Shown: positions 18,800 through 27,474, counted from the first letter of the stretch. The stretch is DNA of 64,000 nt from UBA5078 sp051252515 (GCA_051252515.1 JBPOFS010000001.1:1-64000); one strand, 5' to 3'. A program made the numbers and translations. The notes: generated by a model from the sequence alone, not told the origin.

Positions 18800-19819
18800 A
18801 TGGGTTTATTCGAACGCTTCCTATCTGTGTGGGTAGGCATCGCCATTATTGCAGGCATCACTCTGGGCAGTATCGTTCCAGAGCTGTTCGCCCTTATCGC
18901 CGAACTCGAAATTGCCCACGTCAATCTAGTCATTGCAGTACTCATCTGGCTAATGGTGTACCCGATGATGGTGCAAATCGACTTCACATCGATTAAAGAT
19001 GTCGGAAAAAAGCCAAAGGGGTTGATACTGACTTTGATCATCAACTGGATGATCAAACCCTTCACCATGGCATTGCTCGGCTGGGTGTTTTTCAAATTCC
19101 TGTTTGCCGACTGGGTCGAAGCAGACCTCGCCACAGAATATATCGCGGGGATGATCCTTCTAGGCGTTGCGCCATGCACGGCTATGGTGTTTGTGTGGAG
19201 CCAGCTGACTAAAGGGGATCCTAACTACACCCTCGTCCAAGTCTCAGTGAACGACATCATTATGGTATTCGCATTCGCCCCGATTTCAGGGTTTTTGCTT
19301 GGCATGGTCGATGTCGCAGTGCCTTGGAACACCCTACTAATCTCCGTCATTCTCTATGTCCTTGCGCCCCTGCTCGCAGGGGCCTACACCCGGAAACGTC
19401 TCGTTCAAGGCAATGATGAGCACAAACTCAACGGATTTTTGGCCAGTTTGAAGCCATGGTCTATTGTGGGCCTACTCATTACGGTTCTCTTACTGTTCGG
19501 CTTACAAGCTGAAACCATCATCGCGCAGCCCGAAATGATTGCGCTGATAGCGATTCCATTGATCATTCAAAGTTATGGAATTTTTGCACTGACCTACGTC
19601 CTGGCAAAACGCATAGCGCTGCCCTACGCAGTGGCGGCTCCGGCTTGCATGATAGGCACTTCGAATTTTTTCGAGCTGGCTGTCGCTGTTGCGATCTCTC
19701 TCTTCGGGCTGCATTCAGGCGCTGCCTTAGTAACGGTAGTAGGAGTTTTAGTCGAAGTCCCCGTCATGCTATCGCTAGTATGGTTTATTAACCGTAACCG
19801 CTTTACTTTCAGGGTTTAG
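18800..19819 (+). CDS. acr3: ACR3-family arsenite efflux transporter
   Basis: A 339-residue, ten-TM inner-membrane carrier exporting arsenite. The conserved GVAPCTAMVFVWSQLTKGD stretch holds the essential cysteine of ACR3 (about residue 125), and VSVNDIIMVFAFAP and a second membrane repeat with FFELAVAVAI follow. The start was moved from an upstream in-frame TTG (18740), which lies inside arsH, to ATG 18800, which has AGAAGAG upstream. It is last in the arsR-arsH-acr3 operon. Confidence 0.95.
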   Translation: MGLFERFLSVWVGIAIIAGITLGSIVPELFALIAELEIAHVNLVIAVLIWLMVYPMMVQIDFTSIKDVGKKPKGLILTLIINWMIKPFTMALLGWVFFKFLFADWVEADLATEYIAGMILLGVAPCTAMVFVWSQLTKGDPNYTLVQVSVNDIIMVFAFAPISGFLLGMVDVAVPWNTLLISVILYVLAPLLAGAYTRKRLVQGNDEHKLNGFLASLKPWSIVGLLITVLLLFGLQAETIIAQPEMIALIAIPLIIQSYGIFALTYVLAKRIALPYAVAAPACMIGTSNFFELAVAVAISLFGLHSGAALVTVVGVLVEVPVMLSLVWFINRNRFTFRV

Positions 19820-19839
19820 CTTAGCGAAGATTGATCAAC

Positions 19840-20475
19840 TTAATGGACTGTCGCAGAAACCGGACGACCAGTAGTAATAGCAAAATCGGGGTGGAGCAAG
19901 TCCGCGCGCTTAACCAATAGAAGGTCATGACGATTCAGCTTGTCGAATTCGCCAATGGACTCAACATCGATATCCTCTAGCAATACGCAGACGACCTCTT
20001 CGCTGTCTATATCAACCACCACACAGTGTTTGAAGCCGACAGTGGTATTTAGAGAAGCGAAACTGCCTATATCGCAATTATGCGCAGGGTAGAGCCCAGT
20101 GGAATGCTGCAATACGGCCGTCGAGCTATAGGCCATCCCAAAACCTGCAGCCGCCACAACATGGATAATGTCGATAATAGCTGGGTCAGTGAGATCAATA
20201 CGCACGGTATCGTTAGCGATGACGCGATTGTCATCTTGCTCATGCGCCACTAACTTCAAAAACAAACTAATGTCGTCTTGATTCCATTCCAACATCTCTT
20301 CAGACTCCGCGCGAGTGCTGTCCGAGGCGAAGCTAACAACGCTCGTCTCAATGGTCAGATCTCTGCGATCATCTTCAGATTCATACGGTACCACCATAGA
20401 TACCGCACAGAGCCCGTCTCCGGATTCTGGGCTTAAACGCCATAAAAAAGGAATATTACCTGTTAGTTCGACCAT
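19840..20475 (-). CDS. hypothetical acidic protein
   Basis: I do not recognise this 211-residue protein. It is rich in Asp/Glu and Val/Ile, has no signal peptide or membrane segment, and reads as a compact alternating beta/alpha cytosolic protein. It has few cysteines (for example in HNCDIG and FKHCVVV) and no catalytic motif I can name. It is convergent with acr3, 20 bp away, and upstream of it lies the long non-coding region with DnaA-box-like sites. Codon use matches its neighbours. The frame is long and without a competing ORF on the other strand, so I take it as a real gene. Confidence 0.75.
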   Translation of the reverse strand: MVELTGNIPFLWRLSPESGDGLCAVSMVVPYESEDDRRDLTIETSVVSFASDSTRAESEEMLEWNQDDISLFLKLVAHEQDDNRVIANDTVRIDLTDPAIIDIIHVVAAAGFGMAYSSTAVLQHSTGLYPAHNCDIGSFASLNTTVGFKHCVVVDIDSEEVVCVLLEDIDVESIGEFDKLNRHDLLLVKRADLLHPDFAITTGRPVSATVH

Positions 20476-20722
20476 TGCCTGCTACTGATTGGGGGGAGTG
20501 ATATAACGTGAGTACGATAGCATCAATGCCCATACTAGATAAAGTGGAAATCACAAGGCCCAACAACTCGAGCAGCCACTTTTCGTAACAAAAAGCCTAC
20601 TAGCTTGTGACTTTCATACACAGCTCTGCCTAGCTTTTTTAAAGCACCGCGAAAATCGCTCTTTTCACCCCTTTCGGTAGTTGACGGCCACTTAGAAATA
20701 TGAATCGAAGCTTGTGAAAATG

Positions 20723-20745
20723 TTTTCCACAGATTCTGTGGATAA
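20723..20745. promoter_or_regulatory. pair of facing DnaA-box-like 9-mers
   Basis: TTTTCCACA on the plus strand and TTATCCACA on the minus strand face each other across 5 bp, forming a near-perfect inverted repeat. The second is the E. coli high-affinity box. Confidence 0.55.
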
Positions 20746-20851
20746 GTCAGTTGATAAGTTGAAAATAAACGCCGCAAACACTGAAATTCTAGCGCTTAGA
20801 CTTAACTTGTTTATTTTTTAACCACTTAGAATAGTCTATATATATCAACCA

Positions 20852-20865
20852 GATAGTTAACTATC
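20852..20865. repeat. 14-bp perfect palindrome
   Basis: GATAGTTAACTATC is fully self-complementary and lies at the edge of the AT-rich tract. It may be a binding site for a dimeric regulator; nothing else identifies it. Confidence 0.5.
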
Positions 20866-21063
20866 GTGCGTTCCAAGAGCGAAAGGCGCTATTTTTATAG
20901 GAGAATAGTGACAAAACGGGAATGTATGTGCATAAAAATGGGGCGTAATTAAAAAGCAAGTTAAAAACACCCCTTTTAAGCGCTGTTTTCATTAGGTTTT
21001 TTTAATCTATAATCGAGCCCCTATTCCACCACCATCACAAGCATTGTTCAGAGGTAGTGCATT

Positions 21064-21498
21064 TTGAAATCAATCAGATTATCCATCCTAGCGGGAGTCG
21101 TTTTCGCATTGTTACTTGTTGCGGGTCTTATCGCCTTTGATCGCATGAAAATAGAGCGCGCATTAGAGGCGCTTCAACAGACCCTAAACGATGTGAGTAT
21201 GCCAATTTTACGCCAAGGTGATACTCGGGAGCTTCTAGAACACGAAACTGAAGGGGCCGTGCGAGTTATTCCAAGCTTTGCAGTCTATGACTCCATGTTG
21301 CCTTTAATTGCCCTCGATCCATGGAAGGGAGAAATCACCCCTCCTTCACTCCTCTCTTTCACCCCGGCTGCAGCCAAGGTCAGTGCTCGAGCTAATTTTT
21401 CGAGAGGCGTTAGCGATGTCTATGCCACTTTGATTTATCAAGAAGGGGAATGGAGAATCCAGCGTTACGAGATTATTCGAGGCCCACTGGCTCAGTAG
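21064..21498 (+). CDS. hypothetical membrane-anchored protein
   Basis: 144 residues, unrecognised. A single N-terminal hydrophobic segment (about residues 7-25, ending LIAFD) anchors a small, probably periplasmic domain. That domain has a helical part (ALEALQQTLNDV) followed by alternating beta strands (YATLIYQEGEWRIQRYEI), the look of a NTF2-like or cystatin-like fold, which I cannot confirm. The TTG start follows GAGGT with about 7-bp spacing, which decides for this unusual codon. It is the first gene after the DnaA-box region and convergent with the GspE-like ATPase. Confidence 0.65.
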   Translation: MKSIRLSILAGVVFALLLVAGLIAFDRMKIERALEALQQTLNDVSMPILRQGDTRELLEHETEGAVRVIPSFAVYDSMLPLIALDPWKGEITPPSLLSFTPAAAKVSARANFSRGVSDVYATLIYQEGEWRIQRYEIIRGPLAQ

Positions 21499-21545
21499 GC
21501 CCTTTAAGCTCATAGGCGCAGTGTGATGGAAATAAAGGCGTGAAA

Positions 21546-21579
21546 CCCCGTAGCGAGGCTTAGAGCGTGAATCACGGGG
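21546..21579. terminator. possible bidirectional terminator between convergent genes
   Basis: Six-base arms CCCCGT (21546-21551) and ACGGGG (21574-21579) close a 22-nt loop between two convergent stops. The T-tract is weak, so this is tentative. Confidence 0.3.
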
Positions 21580-21580
21580 C

Positions 21581-23869
21581 TTATTCTGCCACAACCCGTA
21601 AAAGCTGTTTGTAATCGCTTAGCCCCATAAATATCTTATTGATACCATCCTGCTTGAGCGTTCGCATCCCGTCCCGTAATGCTTGCTGACGCATATCCTC
21701 AAGATCGGCCTTATCGTAAATCAGGCTGCGCATTTCATGTGTCCCTGTGAGCAACTCATGAATGCCGGTACGGCCTTTATAGCCCGTCCCACCACAGTCG
21801 TCACAGCCAACTGCTCTGAACAGCCTGACGTTATTGATATCGACTTCTAACTCATCAAACTGATCTCGCCCATAGCTATCAATCAAATGATCCAAATCGT
21901 GCTTCGAAGGTGTGTATTCTTCCTTACATGCCGCGCATAGAGTGCGCATCAGCCGCTGTGCTAGCACCCCAAGCAACGCATCGGAGAAATTCACGGGATC
22001 GAGCCCAAGGTCAAGTAAACGAGTGATAGTCTCGGGAGCCGAATTGGTGTGCAGAGTCGATAAGACTAAGTGCCCTGTCAGCGATGCCTCGATGCCGATA
22101 CTAGCCGTCTCGTGATCACGCATCTCACCAATGAGAATGACATCAGGGTCTGCCCGCAGAAACGCTCGCATCGCTGTGGCGAATGTGAAATTGATTTTAG
22201 GTAGCACTTGTACTTGCTGCAAACCCGCTTGCGTAATTTCCACGGGATCCTCAGCGGTCCAAATTTTGCGATCGGGTGTATTGATATACCCAAGCACCCC
22301 ATGCAAAGTCGTCGTCTTACCCGAACCCGTTGGCCCCACTACCAGCAGCAAACCATGCGGGTGCGCCGAGAGCTCTATAATTTTATTGTAGTTGCGGCTA
22401 GAAAGATTGAGCTTCGCTAACGGCATCGCACTGCCTGCGGCCAGCAAACGCAATACCGCACTTTCACCGTTAACGGTTGGCACTGTCGCCACCCGTAACT
22501 CCAGTTTTTTGCCACGGACTTTCAATTTGCATTTGCCGTCTTGTGGTAATCGCCGTTCAGCAATATTCAAACGGGAAATAACCTTGATACGGGCGATCAA
22601 TGCTGAGGTGTGCTCTTTTGGCACCTTCAATAATTCTCTGCAAATGCCATCGACCCGAATACGCACATTGCCGGACGCTTCATCTTTACCAGGTTCAACG
22701 TGAATATCCGAAGCCCCTAGACGATCCGCTTCAGTAATGATGCGATTAACCAACTGGATAATGGCTGAGGTCGCTGCGAGGTTTTCTTCCTCGCTCTCCT
22801 CTTCAGTTTCGATCTCGACATTGCCTTGCTCTTCGAGGCGAGAGAACACGTCGTCAAATCCGGCCTCTAGATCGCTTCCATCGTCATCGCGCAAATACTG
22901 CAAAATGTGCTCAGGCAACCCGACGCGAAACGCATAGTTTCGAGCATTCAGAACGCCTTGAATCTCCATAATGCGTTGATAGTCGCTTGGATCATCGATA
23001 AGAATGACCGCTTCATTTTTATCCCCAGCGATGGGTAACCACAGGTTTTTACGTAGATAACTGACGCCGATGTTTTCAAAAAGTTCAGCCGGCAAGGTGA
23101 CCCCTTGCTCAAACTTCATATAAGGAACACGATAATAAAACTCTAGGGAAGCCCCAATCGCATCGGCATCTATACTGAAATCTTCCATTAAAATGCGCGA
23201 AACTGAGCCGCCATAAAGGCCCACTTTGTTCTGCACATCTTCAAGCTCTTGACTGGATATTTTATTCTTCTGAACTAAGTAGTCGTAGGGACCCTGCGTA
23301 CTTTGCAATTCCGATCGGAACTGCTTTGCCAACATTTGCGACACCATCATGGCGTGCTTCAAGTCGGTTTTATTGAACTCACGATCGCCCTCAAAGTTGA
23401 TCAACTGCAACACGCCTAGAAGGATGCCATCCTTAATTGGAACGACAATCATCGACTTAACAGCCCACCCTTTCGCATCGCTGAAACGACGATCAAACTT
23501 TAGGCGTGGATGGATGTCGAGCAACTCTTGTTGATCGAGGACATTACGAATAACCAGCGCACGCTGGCTCAGGGCAACATAGCCCGCTAGGGACGTGGGA
23601 CTAAAAGGAACGCGAATTTCACTTGAGCTAGAATCGTCGGGATCTCCGCCTTTAAAGCTGGCGAGAACCTCTTTGCCGTTCTGAACGCACTGATAAATGG
23701 TGAACAGGCGAACGTCGAGCAAATCCAAAAGAGATTGCTCGACCTCTTTCATCGCTTTTTTGAGATGTTTGCTCTGCTTTAAACGCTGATAAACAAGTGA
23801 CAAGCCTTTAACGAATTCGTCTTTTGGTTCAGGCTCTTTAGCGTTCACTATTTCTGCTGTGTGATTCAA
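21581..23869 (-). CDS. GspE/PilB-type secretion ATPase with N-terminal GAF domain
   Basis: 762 residues in three parts. A GAF-like sensor domain covers about 20-190 (LLDVRLFTIYQ, MIVVPIKDGILLGVLQLIN). A middle MshEN/T2SSE_N-like segment covers about 220-340. The hexameric ATPase covers about 375-760. The ATPase has Walker A GPTGSGKTTTLHG, the Asp box around WTAEDPVEI, Walker B ILIGEMRDHETA, the His box LSTLHTNSA and a C-terminal zinc site (CAACKEEY and CDDCGGTGYKGRTGI). Such ATPases power pilus assembly or type II secretion from the cytoplasmic face. No pilin, platform protein or secretin gene lies nearby, so this is an orphan copy whose activity may be tuned by the GAF domain. Confidence 0.9.
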   Translation of the reverse strand: MNHTAEIVNAKEPEPKDEFVKGLSLVYQRLKQSKHLKKAMKEVEQSLLDLLDVRLFTIYQCVQNGKEVLASFKGGDPDDSSSSEIRVPFSPTSLAGYVALSQRALVIRNVLDQQELLDIHPRLKFDRRFSDAKGWAVKSMIVVPIKDGILLGVLQLINFEGDREFNKTDLKHAMMVSQMLAKQFRSELQSTQGPYDYLVQKNKISSQELEDVQNKVGLYGGSVSRILMEDFSIDADAIGASLEFYYRVPYMKFEQGVTLPAELFENIGVSYLRKNLWLPIAGDKNEAVILIDDPSDYQRIMEIQGVLNARNYAFRVGLPEHILQYLRDDDGSDLEAGFDDVFSRLEEQGNVEIETEEESEEENLAATSAIIQLVNRIITEADRLGASDIHVEPGKDEASGNVRIRVDGICRELLKVPKEHTSALIARIKVISRLNIAERRLPQDGKCKLKVRGKKLELRVATVPTVNGESAVLRLLAAGSAMPLAKLNLSSRNYNKIIELSAHPHGLLLVVGPTGSGKTTTLHGVLGYINTPDRKIWTAEDPVEITQAGLQQVQVLPKINFTFATAMRAFLRADPDVILIGEMRDHETASIGIEASLTGHLVLSTLHTNSAPETITRLLDLGLDPVNFSDALLGVLAQRLMRTLCAACKEEYTPSKHDLDHLIDSYGRDQFDELEVDINNVRLFRAVGCDDCGGTGYKGRTGIHELLTGTHEMRSLIYDKADLEDMRQQALRDGMRTLKQDGINKIFMGLSDYKQLLRVVAE

Positions 23870-24021
23870 ATTGACTCGACCGCGCTAGTTTCATTGAGGT
23901 TTTCTACAGCATTTCCATGATCATCGCCAGCCATGCTGGCATTGTTACTCGAAAATGCTAAGATTCTGCGCTGAACTTTGCAGCTTGTATCCTTTGACTT
24001 AAGGCCTCGATAACGCCCCCA

Positions 24022-24849
24022 ATGAGACGATTCATTCCCGTGCCAAAAACCATCCCTATCATGAGTCTAGTGCTGCTTTTTCTTGTTTCTTGCTCGCAAG
24101 CACCCAACAAGCCAATGCCAGCACTGACTGCAACCCAGACTCAATGGATTGGTGAACGCATTTTCGCTAATGAGTGTAACCTGAAAATACCGTGCTTAAC
24201 CAGTTGGAACGAGGGGGAGGACTTCCCTTCATTAGGGATTGGTCACTTCATTTGGTACCGCTCAGGACAACAGGAAGCCTTTATTGAAAGCTTTCCTGCC
24301 TTACTCGCCTACTATGACTCTCAAAACATCACCTTGCCCTTATGGCTCGATGCCTTGCCTAACCGTGCAGCGCCTTGGCAGAACAAGGCGCAATTTGAGG
24401 CCGAATTCGATGACGAGCGACTCAGCGAACTACGCGACTTTCTCTATCGAACACGTGAAATTCAAGTGCAGTTTATAATCAATCGAATGCAGCAAAGCCT
24501 GCCCAGCTTAATCGCGCACGCTCAACAACCCTCCAGCGTTGAGGCACTTTTTTATGAAGTCGCGAATAGCTCAGCGCCATTAGGCATGTACGCCTTAATT
24601 GATTATGTGAACTTCAAAGGGGAAGGGACATCGAACAAAGAGCGTTATGCCGGACAAGGCTGGGGCTTATTACAGGTACTGGAAACTCTCGCTTCGACTC
24701 GAGACGGAACAGAGTTAATGCCACAGTTTGCGCAATCTGCACGGGCTGTTTTGGCCCGACGGGTGGCCAATGCTCCCGAGCAACGCAATGAGCAACGCTG
24801 GATTCAGGGTTGGAACAACCGCACATTGACCTACGAAACGCTCCCTTAG
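24022..24849 (+). CDS. hypothetical lipoprotein with possible lysozyme-like motif
   Basis: 275 residues with a lipoprotein signal: hydrophobic SLVLLFLVSC with lipidated Cys24, then SQ at +2 and +3, compatible with outer-membrane sorting. Near residues 45-76 are glutamates (GER, NEC) followed by WNEGEDFPSLGIGHF. The spacing of an acidic residue before S/T-x-GIGH resembles GH24 T4-type lysozymes (T-IGIGH), so a peptidoglycan-acting fold is possible but unproved. The remainder is helical, ending in a basic segment (RAVLARRVANAPEQRNEQRW). I recall homologues in other gammaproteobacteria annotated only as hypothetical. No clear Shine-Dalgarno precedes the ATG. Confidence 0.75.
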   Translation: MRRFIPVPKTIPIMSLVLLFLVSCSQAPNKPMPALTATQTQWIGERIFANECNLKIPCLTSWNEGEDFPSLGIGHFIWYRSGQQEAFIESFPALLAYYDSQNITLPLWLDALPNRAAPWQNKAQFEAEFDDERLSELRDFLYRTREIQVQFIINRMQQSLPSLIAHAQQPSSVEALFYEVANSSAPLGMYALIDYVNFKGEGTSNKERYAGQGWGLLQVLETLASTRDGTELMPQFAQSARAVLARRVANAPEQRNEQRWIQGWNNRTLTYETLP

Positions 24850-24978
24850 TGACCATAAGATTTAAGTTTTTTGGCTGATTTATTGATTTTTGCTCCACAT
24901 CAGCCGATATTAAGTCTATCCCCCATGTTGCTTGGATGCTTTTTTCTGGCGGACCCATTCTTTTTATAGGAAGTGTCA

Positions 24979-25533
24979 ATGAGCCAAGCCAATGCAGCAG
25001 CCGACGGTCAGCCCCCCCAATTAGAAACCCTTGAAACCGTAAGCGCTCTTATGAAGAGCCAGAAGAAACTACTGTTGATCAACCTAGGGTTAGGGGCAAT
25101 TGCGCTGCTATGCGCAATTGCCGCAATTGTCTTAGGAAGCATGGGCTCCGGCGAAGAGAGCGCAGAGCTCAATCCAAACGATGCCCGTATTGAGCATCTC
25201 GATGAGGAAGTGGCAGACCTACTCAACCAGGTCGAAATACGCACAAGTGTTGCTGAGCAAACCCACACCGAACTTTCTGAGCTATCAACCCAAGTAGGCC
25301 GCATCGATATCAATGATGAACGCAACGCCGTCATTCGCCTCCAACGCCTTATGGTGAAACAGGAGCAGGACTTCCAAACATTTCTCACCACCCTTGAGTC
25401 AGGACTATACAATTTCCATATGATGGTTCCGCATTCGCGCGGTTGGTGGGACGAGTACAAAGCCGATTTGGATTCAGCAAAAGAGTTAAGTAAGGCCCGC
25501 GAAGAATACGCGACAAATCTGCACAACAATTGA
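24979..25533 (+). CDS. hypothetical single-span coiled-coil protein
   Basis: 184 residues, unrecognised. A cytoplasmic N-terminus of about 30 residues precedes one TM helix (LLLINLGLGAIALLCAIAAIVLG). An acidic linker and a coiled coil (about 70-125, ARIEHLDEEVADLLNQVEIR and on) follow. The C-terminal part is rich in aromatics (LESGLYNFHMMVPHSRGWWDEY). The ATG at 24979 has AGGAAG upstream; the GTG at 24973 overlaps that site and is less likely. It may be a membrane scaffold or signalling adaptor; nothing catalytic is visible. Confidence 0.75.
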   Translation: MSQANAAADGQPPQLETLETVSALMKSQKKLLLINLGLGAIALLCAIAAIVLGSMGSGEESAELNPNDARIEHLDEEVADLLNQVEIRTSVAEQTHTELSELSTQVGRIDINDERNAVIRLQRLMVKQEQDFQTFLTTLESGLYNFHMMVPHSRGWWDEYKADLDSAKELSKAREEYATNLHNN

Positions 25534-25617
25534 ATACGCGCGCATTAAGCAGTAATCTTGGCAACTCTTCAAAGTCGCATTGGCGCCTCCACGTATTCCA
25601 GAGCATTGTCTTATTTT

Positions 25618-26721
25618 ATGAGCTACGAACGACCCAACATTCAACGCATGACCGGATACAGTTCTGGTGAACAACCTCAGCAAGCCAAGGTAATCAAGCT
25701 CAATACCAATGAGAACCCTTACCCCGCAACTGCCGCAGTAGCCAAAGCCCTTGCCGAATTCAATGTCGATAGCTTACGACGTTACCCCCAACCTTTTGCG
25801 AACGAGTTTCGCAAAGTGGCCGCTCAGCATCACCAAGTCGACATCGACAATATTATCCCCACCAATGGCGGCGATGAACTCATTCGATTGTTGATTACGA
25901 CCTTTGTAGAGCCTGGACAAAGTATCGCTCTGGCCGAACCTAGTTATTCACTCTATCCAGTACTGGCAGAGATACAAGATTGCCCTATCAAGCGCATAGA
26001 TCTACTCGACGACTGGAGCATGAGCTCGGACTTCCCTGAGCAACTCAATAACACGGGCGCCAAGCTAGCGTTCATTGTGAACCCACACGCGCCCTCGGGG
26101 CTGCTCAGCTCGGTCGACGAACTGCGACGTGTTGCACAAGCATTTTCCGGCGTTATTGTTATTGACGAAGCCTATGTCGATTTTATAGATCCAGAGATCA
26201 CTCATAATAGCGTTGCTCTGATTGCCGAATTAGACAATGTCGTTATTCTGCGAACGATGAGCAAAGGCTACTCCCTAGCTGGCCTTCGTTTTGCTTATGG
26301 CATTGGACCCAAGAATTTAATTGCCCCGATGCTCTATAAAACCCGCGATAGCTATAATACTGATGCGATTTCGCAAGCCCTAGCGACTGCCGCTTTGGCT
26401 GATAGAGAGTCCGCGGCCATTGGTTGGCAGAAAGTGCGTGCGGAACGAACACGGGTTGCCAAGGCGCTTTGCGCAATGGGTTTTAGCTGCGCCCCAAGTC
26501 AAAGTAATTTCCTGTTAGCCCAAGTGCCCACGGAAGACTCCCGTTTTGAGAGCCCTGAACTTCTAGCCCGAGAGTGCTATCAACGCTTAAAAGACGACGG
26601 CATTCTGATTCGCTATTTTGATATGCCAAGGCTGCGCGATAAACTCCGTATCACCATTGGGACAGCGCAAGAGAACGATGCTCTATTGCTGCACCTTGAA
26701 TCTTATTTGCGACAGAGTTAG
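25618..26721 (+). CDS. hisC: histidinol-phosphate aminotransferase
   Basis: A 367-residue fold-type I PLP aminotransferase of the HisC branch, converting imidazole acetol-phosphate and glutamate to histidinol-phosphate. The start region (MSYERPNIQRMTGYSSGEQP, then KLNTNENPYP) is typical of HisC. VIDEAYVDF has the PLP-pyridine aspartate, and RTMSKGYSLAGLRFAYG contains the Schiff-base lysine. R-I-T-I-G near the end is the substrate-carboxylate region. The upstream TTG at 25558 would add 20 unrelated residues and is rejected. The gene stands apart from other his genes, so it may also serve aromatic amino-acid transamination. Confidence 0.93.
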   Translation: MSYERPNIQRMTGYSSGEQPQQAKVIKLNTNENPYPATAAVAKALAEFNVDSLRRYPQPFANEFRKVAAQHHQVDIDNIIPTNGGDELIRLLITTFVEPGQSIALAEPSYSLYPVLAEIQDCPIKRIDLLDDWSMSSDFPEQLNNTGAKLAFIVNPHAPSGLLSSVDELRRVAQAFSGVIVIDEAYVDFIDPEITHNSVALIAELDNVVILRTMSKGYSLAGLRFAYGIGPKNLIAPMLYKTRDSYNTDAISQALATAALADRESAAIGWQKVRAERTRVAKALCAMGFSCAPSQSNFLLAQVPTEDSRFESPELLARECYQRLKDDGILIRYFDMPRLRDKLRITIGTAQENDALLLHLESYLRQS

Positions 26722-26730
26722 TGAGGCCCT

Positions 26731-27195
26731 ATGGCCAATGACTTACCTGACGACATACCGTTCGCACTGACGCCAGAACCTCGGCAACACCCCTGCCCTG
26801 AGTGTGGCAAGCCCATGCGCCGCATCATTGGAAAAAAAGGCCCCTTCTGGGGATGCAGTGCATTCCCAACGTGCAAAGCCACACTGTTTGACAAAGACGG
26901 CAAACCCTCTCTGACAGCCGATGAGCGTTTCCGCTGCCCGGTTTGCACCCGCAGTTTGATCCGCACAGAGAACAGCAAAGGGTTCTATTGGTACTGCACG
27001 GGTTTCGACAAAGGTTGCAAGACTCGCCTCAACGACGATAATGGTATTCCCGCTAAGGCATTTCGTTGCACTTCATGCGGACAATTACTAAAACGACGAA
27101 ACGGAAAGAATGGATTTTTTTGGGGCTGCACGATGTATCCGGAGTGCCGCCACACTTGGCCAGATAAAGATGGAGAGCCCGTGTTTAACAAATAG
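26731..27195 (+). CDS. topoisomerase-type C4 zinc-finger protein
   Basis: 154 residues made of three repeats of the zinc-binding domain found at the C-terminus of topoisomerase I. Repeat 1 is CPECGKPMRR...WGCSAFPTCKA, repeat 2 CPVCTRSLIR...YCTGFDKGCKT and repeat 3 CTSCGQLLKR...GCTMYPECRH. Each offers four cysteines. There is no topoisomerase catalytic part, so this is a stand-alone finger protein like E. coli YrdD, probably binding single-stranded DNA or RNA. It begins 9 bp after hisC and is likely co-transcribed. Confidence 0.9.
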   Translation: MANDLPDDIPFALTPEPRQHPCPECGKPMRRIIGKKGPFWGCSAFPTCKATLFDKDGKPSLTADERFRCPVCTRSLIRTENSKGFYWYCTGFDKGCKTRLNDDNGIPAKAFRCTSCGQLLKRRNGKNGFFWGCTMYPECRHTWPDKDGEPVFNK

Positions 27196-27217
27196 ACACG
27201 GCACCAATGACACTACT

Positions 27218-27469
27218 GTGAAAATACCTCGTTTAAAGATACAGAAAAACACCCGCGCTATTATTGCCGGTTTATTTATAGCCGTCGCATCATTATGGGC
27301 ATTAGCCATGTCCTATGATGAAGCTCGAAACAATATGTTCAGCTTCTTTCTAAGCACGCTGGTGCTATTAATGATTGTGCTCTTATGTGCCGCCACACTA
27401 GTCGCCGTGCTATACGGACTCAAACGTGTGCTAAGGGTTATTAGTAACAAAAGCGGCAAAGACAACTAA
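27218..27469 (+). CDS. small two-span membrane protein
   Basis: 83 residues, unrecognised. A basic N-terminus (IPRLKIQKNTR) is followed by two TM helices (IIAGLFIAVASLWALAMS and FFLSTLVLLMIVLLCAATLVAVLY) and a basic tail. The GTG start lies 22 bp after the zinc-finger stop; no ATG in frame is available between them. A four-codon frame (27207) ends on a TGA that overlaps this GTG, allowing translational coupling. The gene is convergent with rimI, 5 bp apart. Confidence 0.6.
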   Translation: MKIPRLKIQKNTRAIIAGLFIAVASLWALAMSYDEARNNMFSFFLSTLVLLMIVLLCAATLVAVLYGLKRVLRVISNKSGKDN

Positions 27470-27474
27470 GGTCT

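Larger units (their letters stand above)
20476..21063. other. 588-bp non-coding region with DnaA-box cluster and AT-rich tract
   Basis: The longest gene-free stretch of the window. It contains three exact matches to TTWTNCACA: TTTTCCACA (+, 20723-20731), TTATCCACA (-, 20737-20745) and TTATGCACA (-, 20927-20935). A one-mismatch site is at 20713-20721. A very AT-rich tract runs from about 20795 to 20850 and ends at the 14-bp palindrome GATAGTTAACTATC (20852-20865). By a simple count, one such DnaA match is expected per roughly 16 kb on both strands, so three in 215 bp is striking. dnaA, dnaN, gyrB, mnmG and rpmH are not in the window, so this is not obviously oriC; a DnaA-titration or reactivation site is an alternative. 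Confidence 0.55.

Noticed and set aside
20535..20777. Open frame of 80 codons on the minus strand in the long non-coding region
   Set aside because: Its sequence spans the DnaA-box pair, has no good ribosome-binding site and reads like random composition.
20476..21063. Chromosomal origin oriC
   Set aside because: DnaA-box matches are present but none of dnaA, dnaN, gyrB, mnmG, mioC or rpmH is nearby, and gene orientation does not diverge clearly here. Reported only as a DnaA-box cluster.
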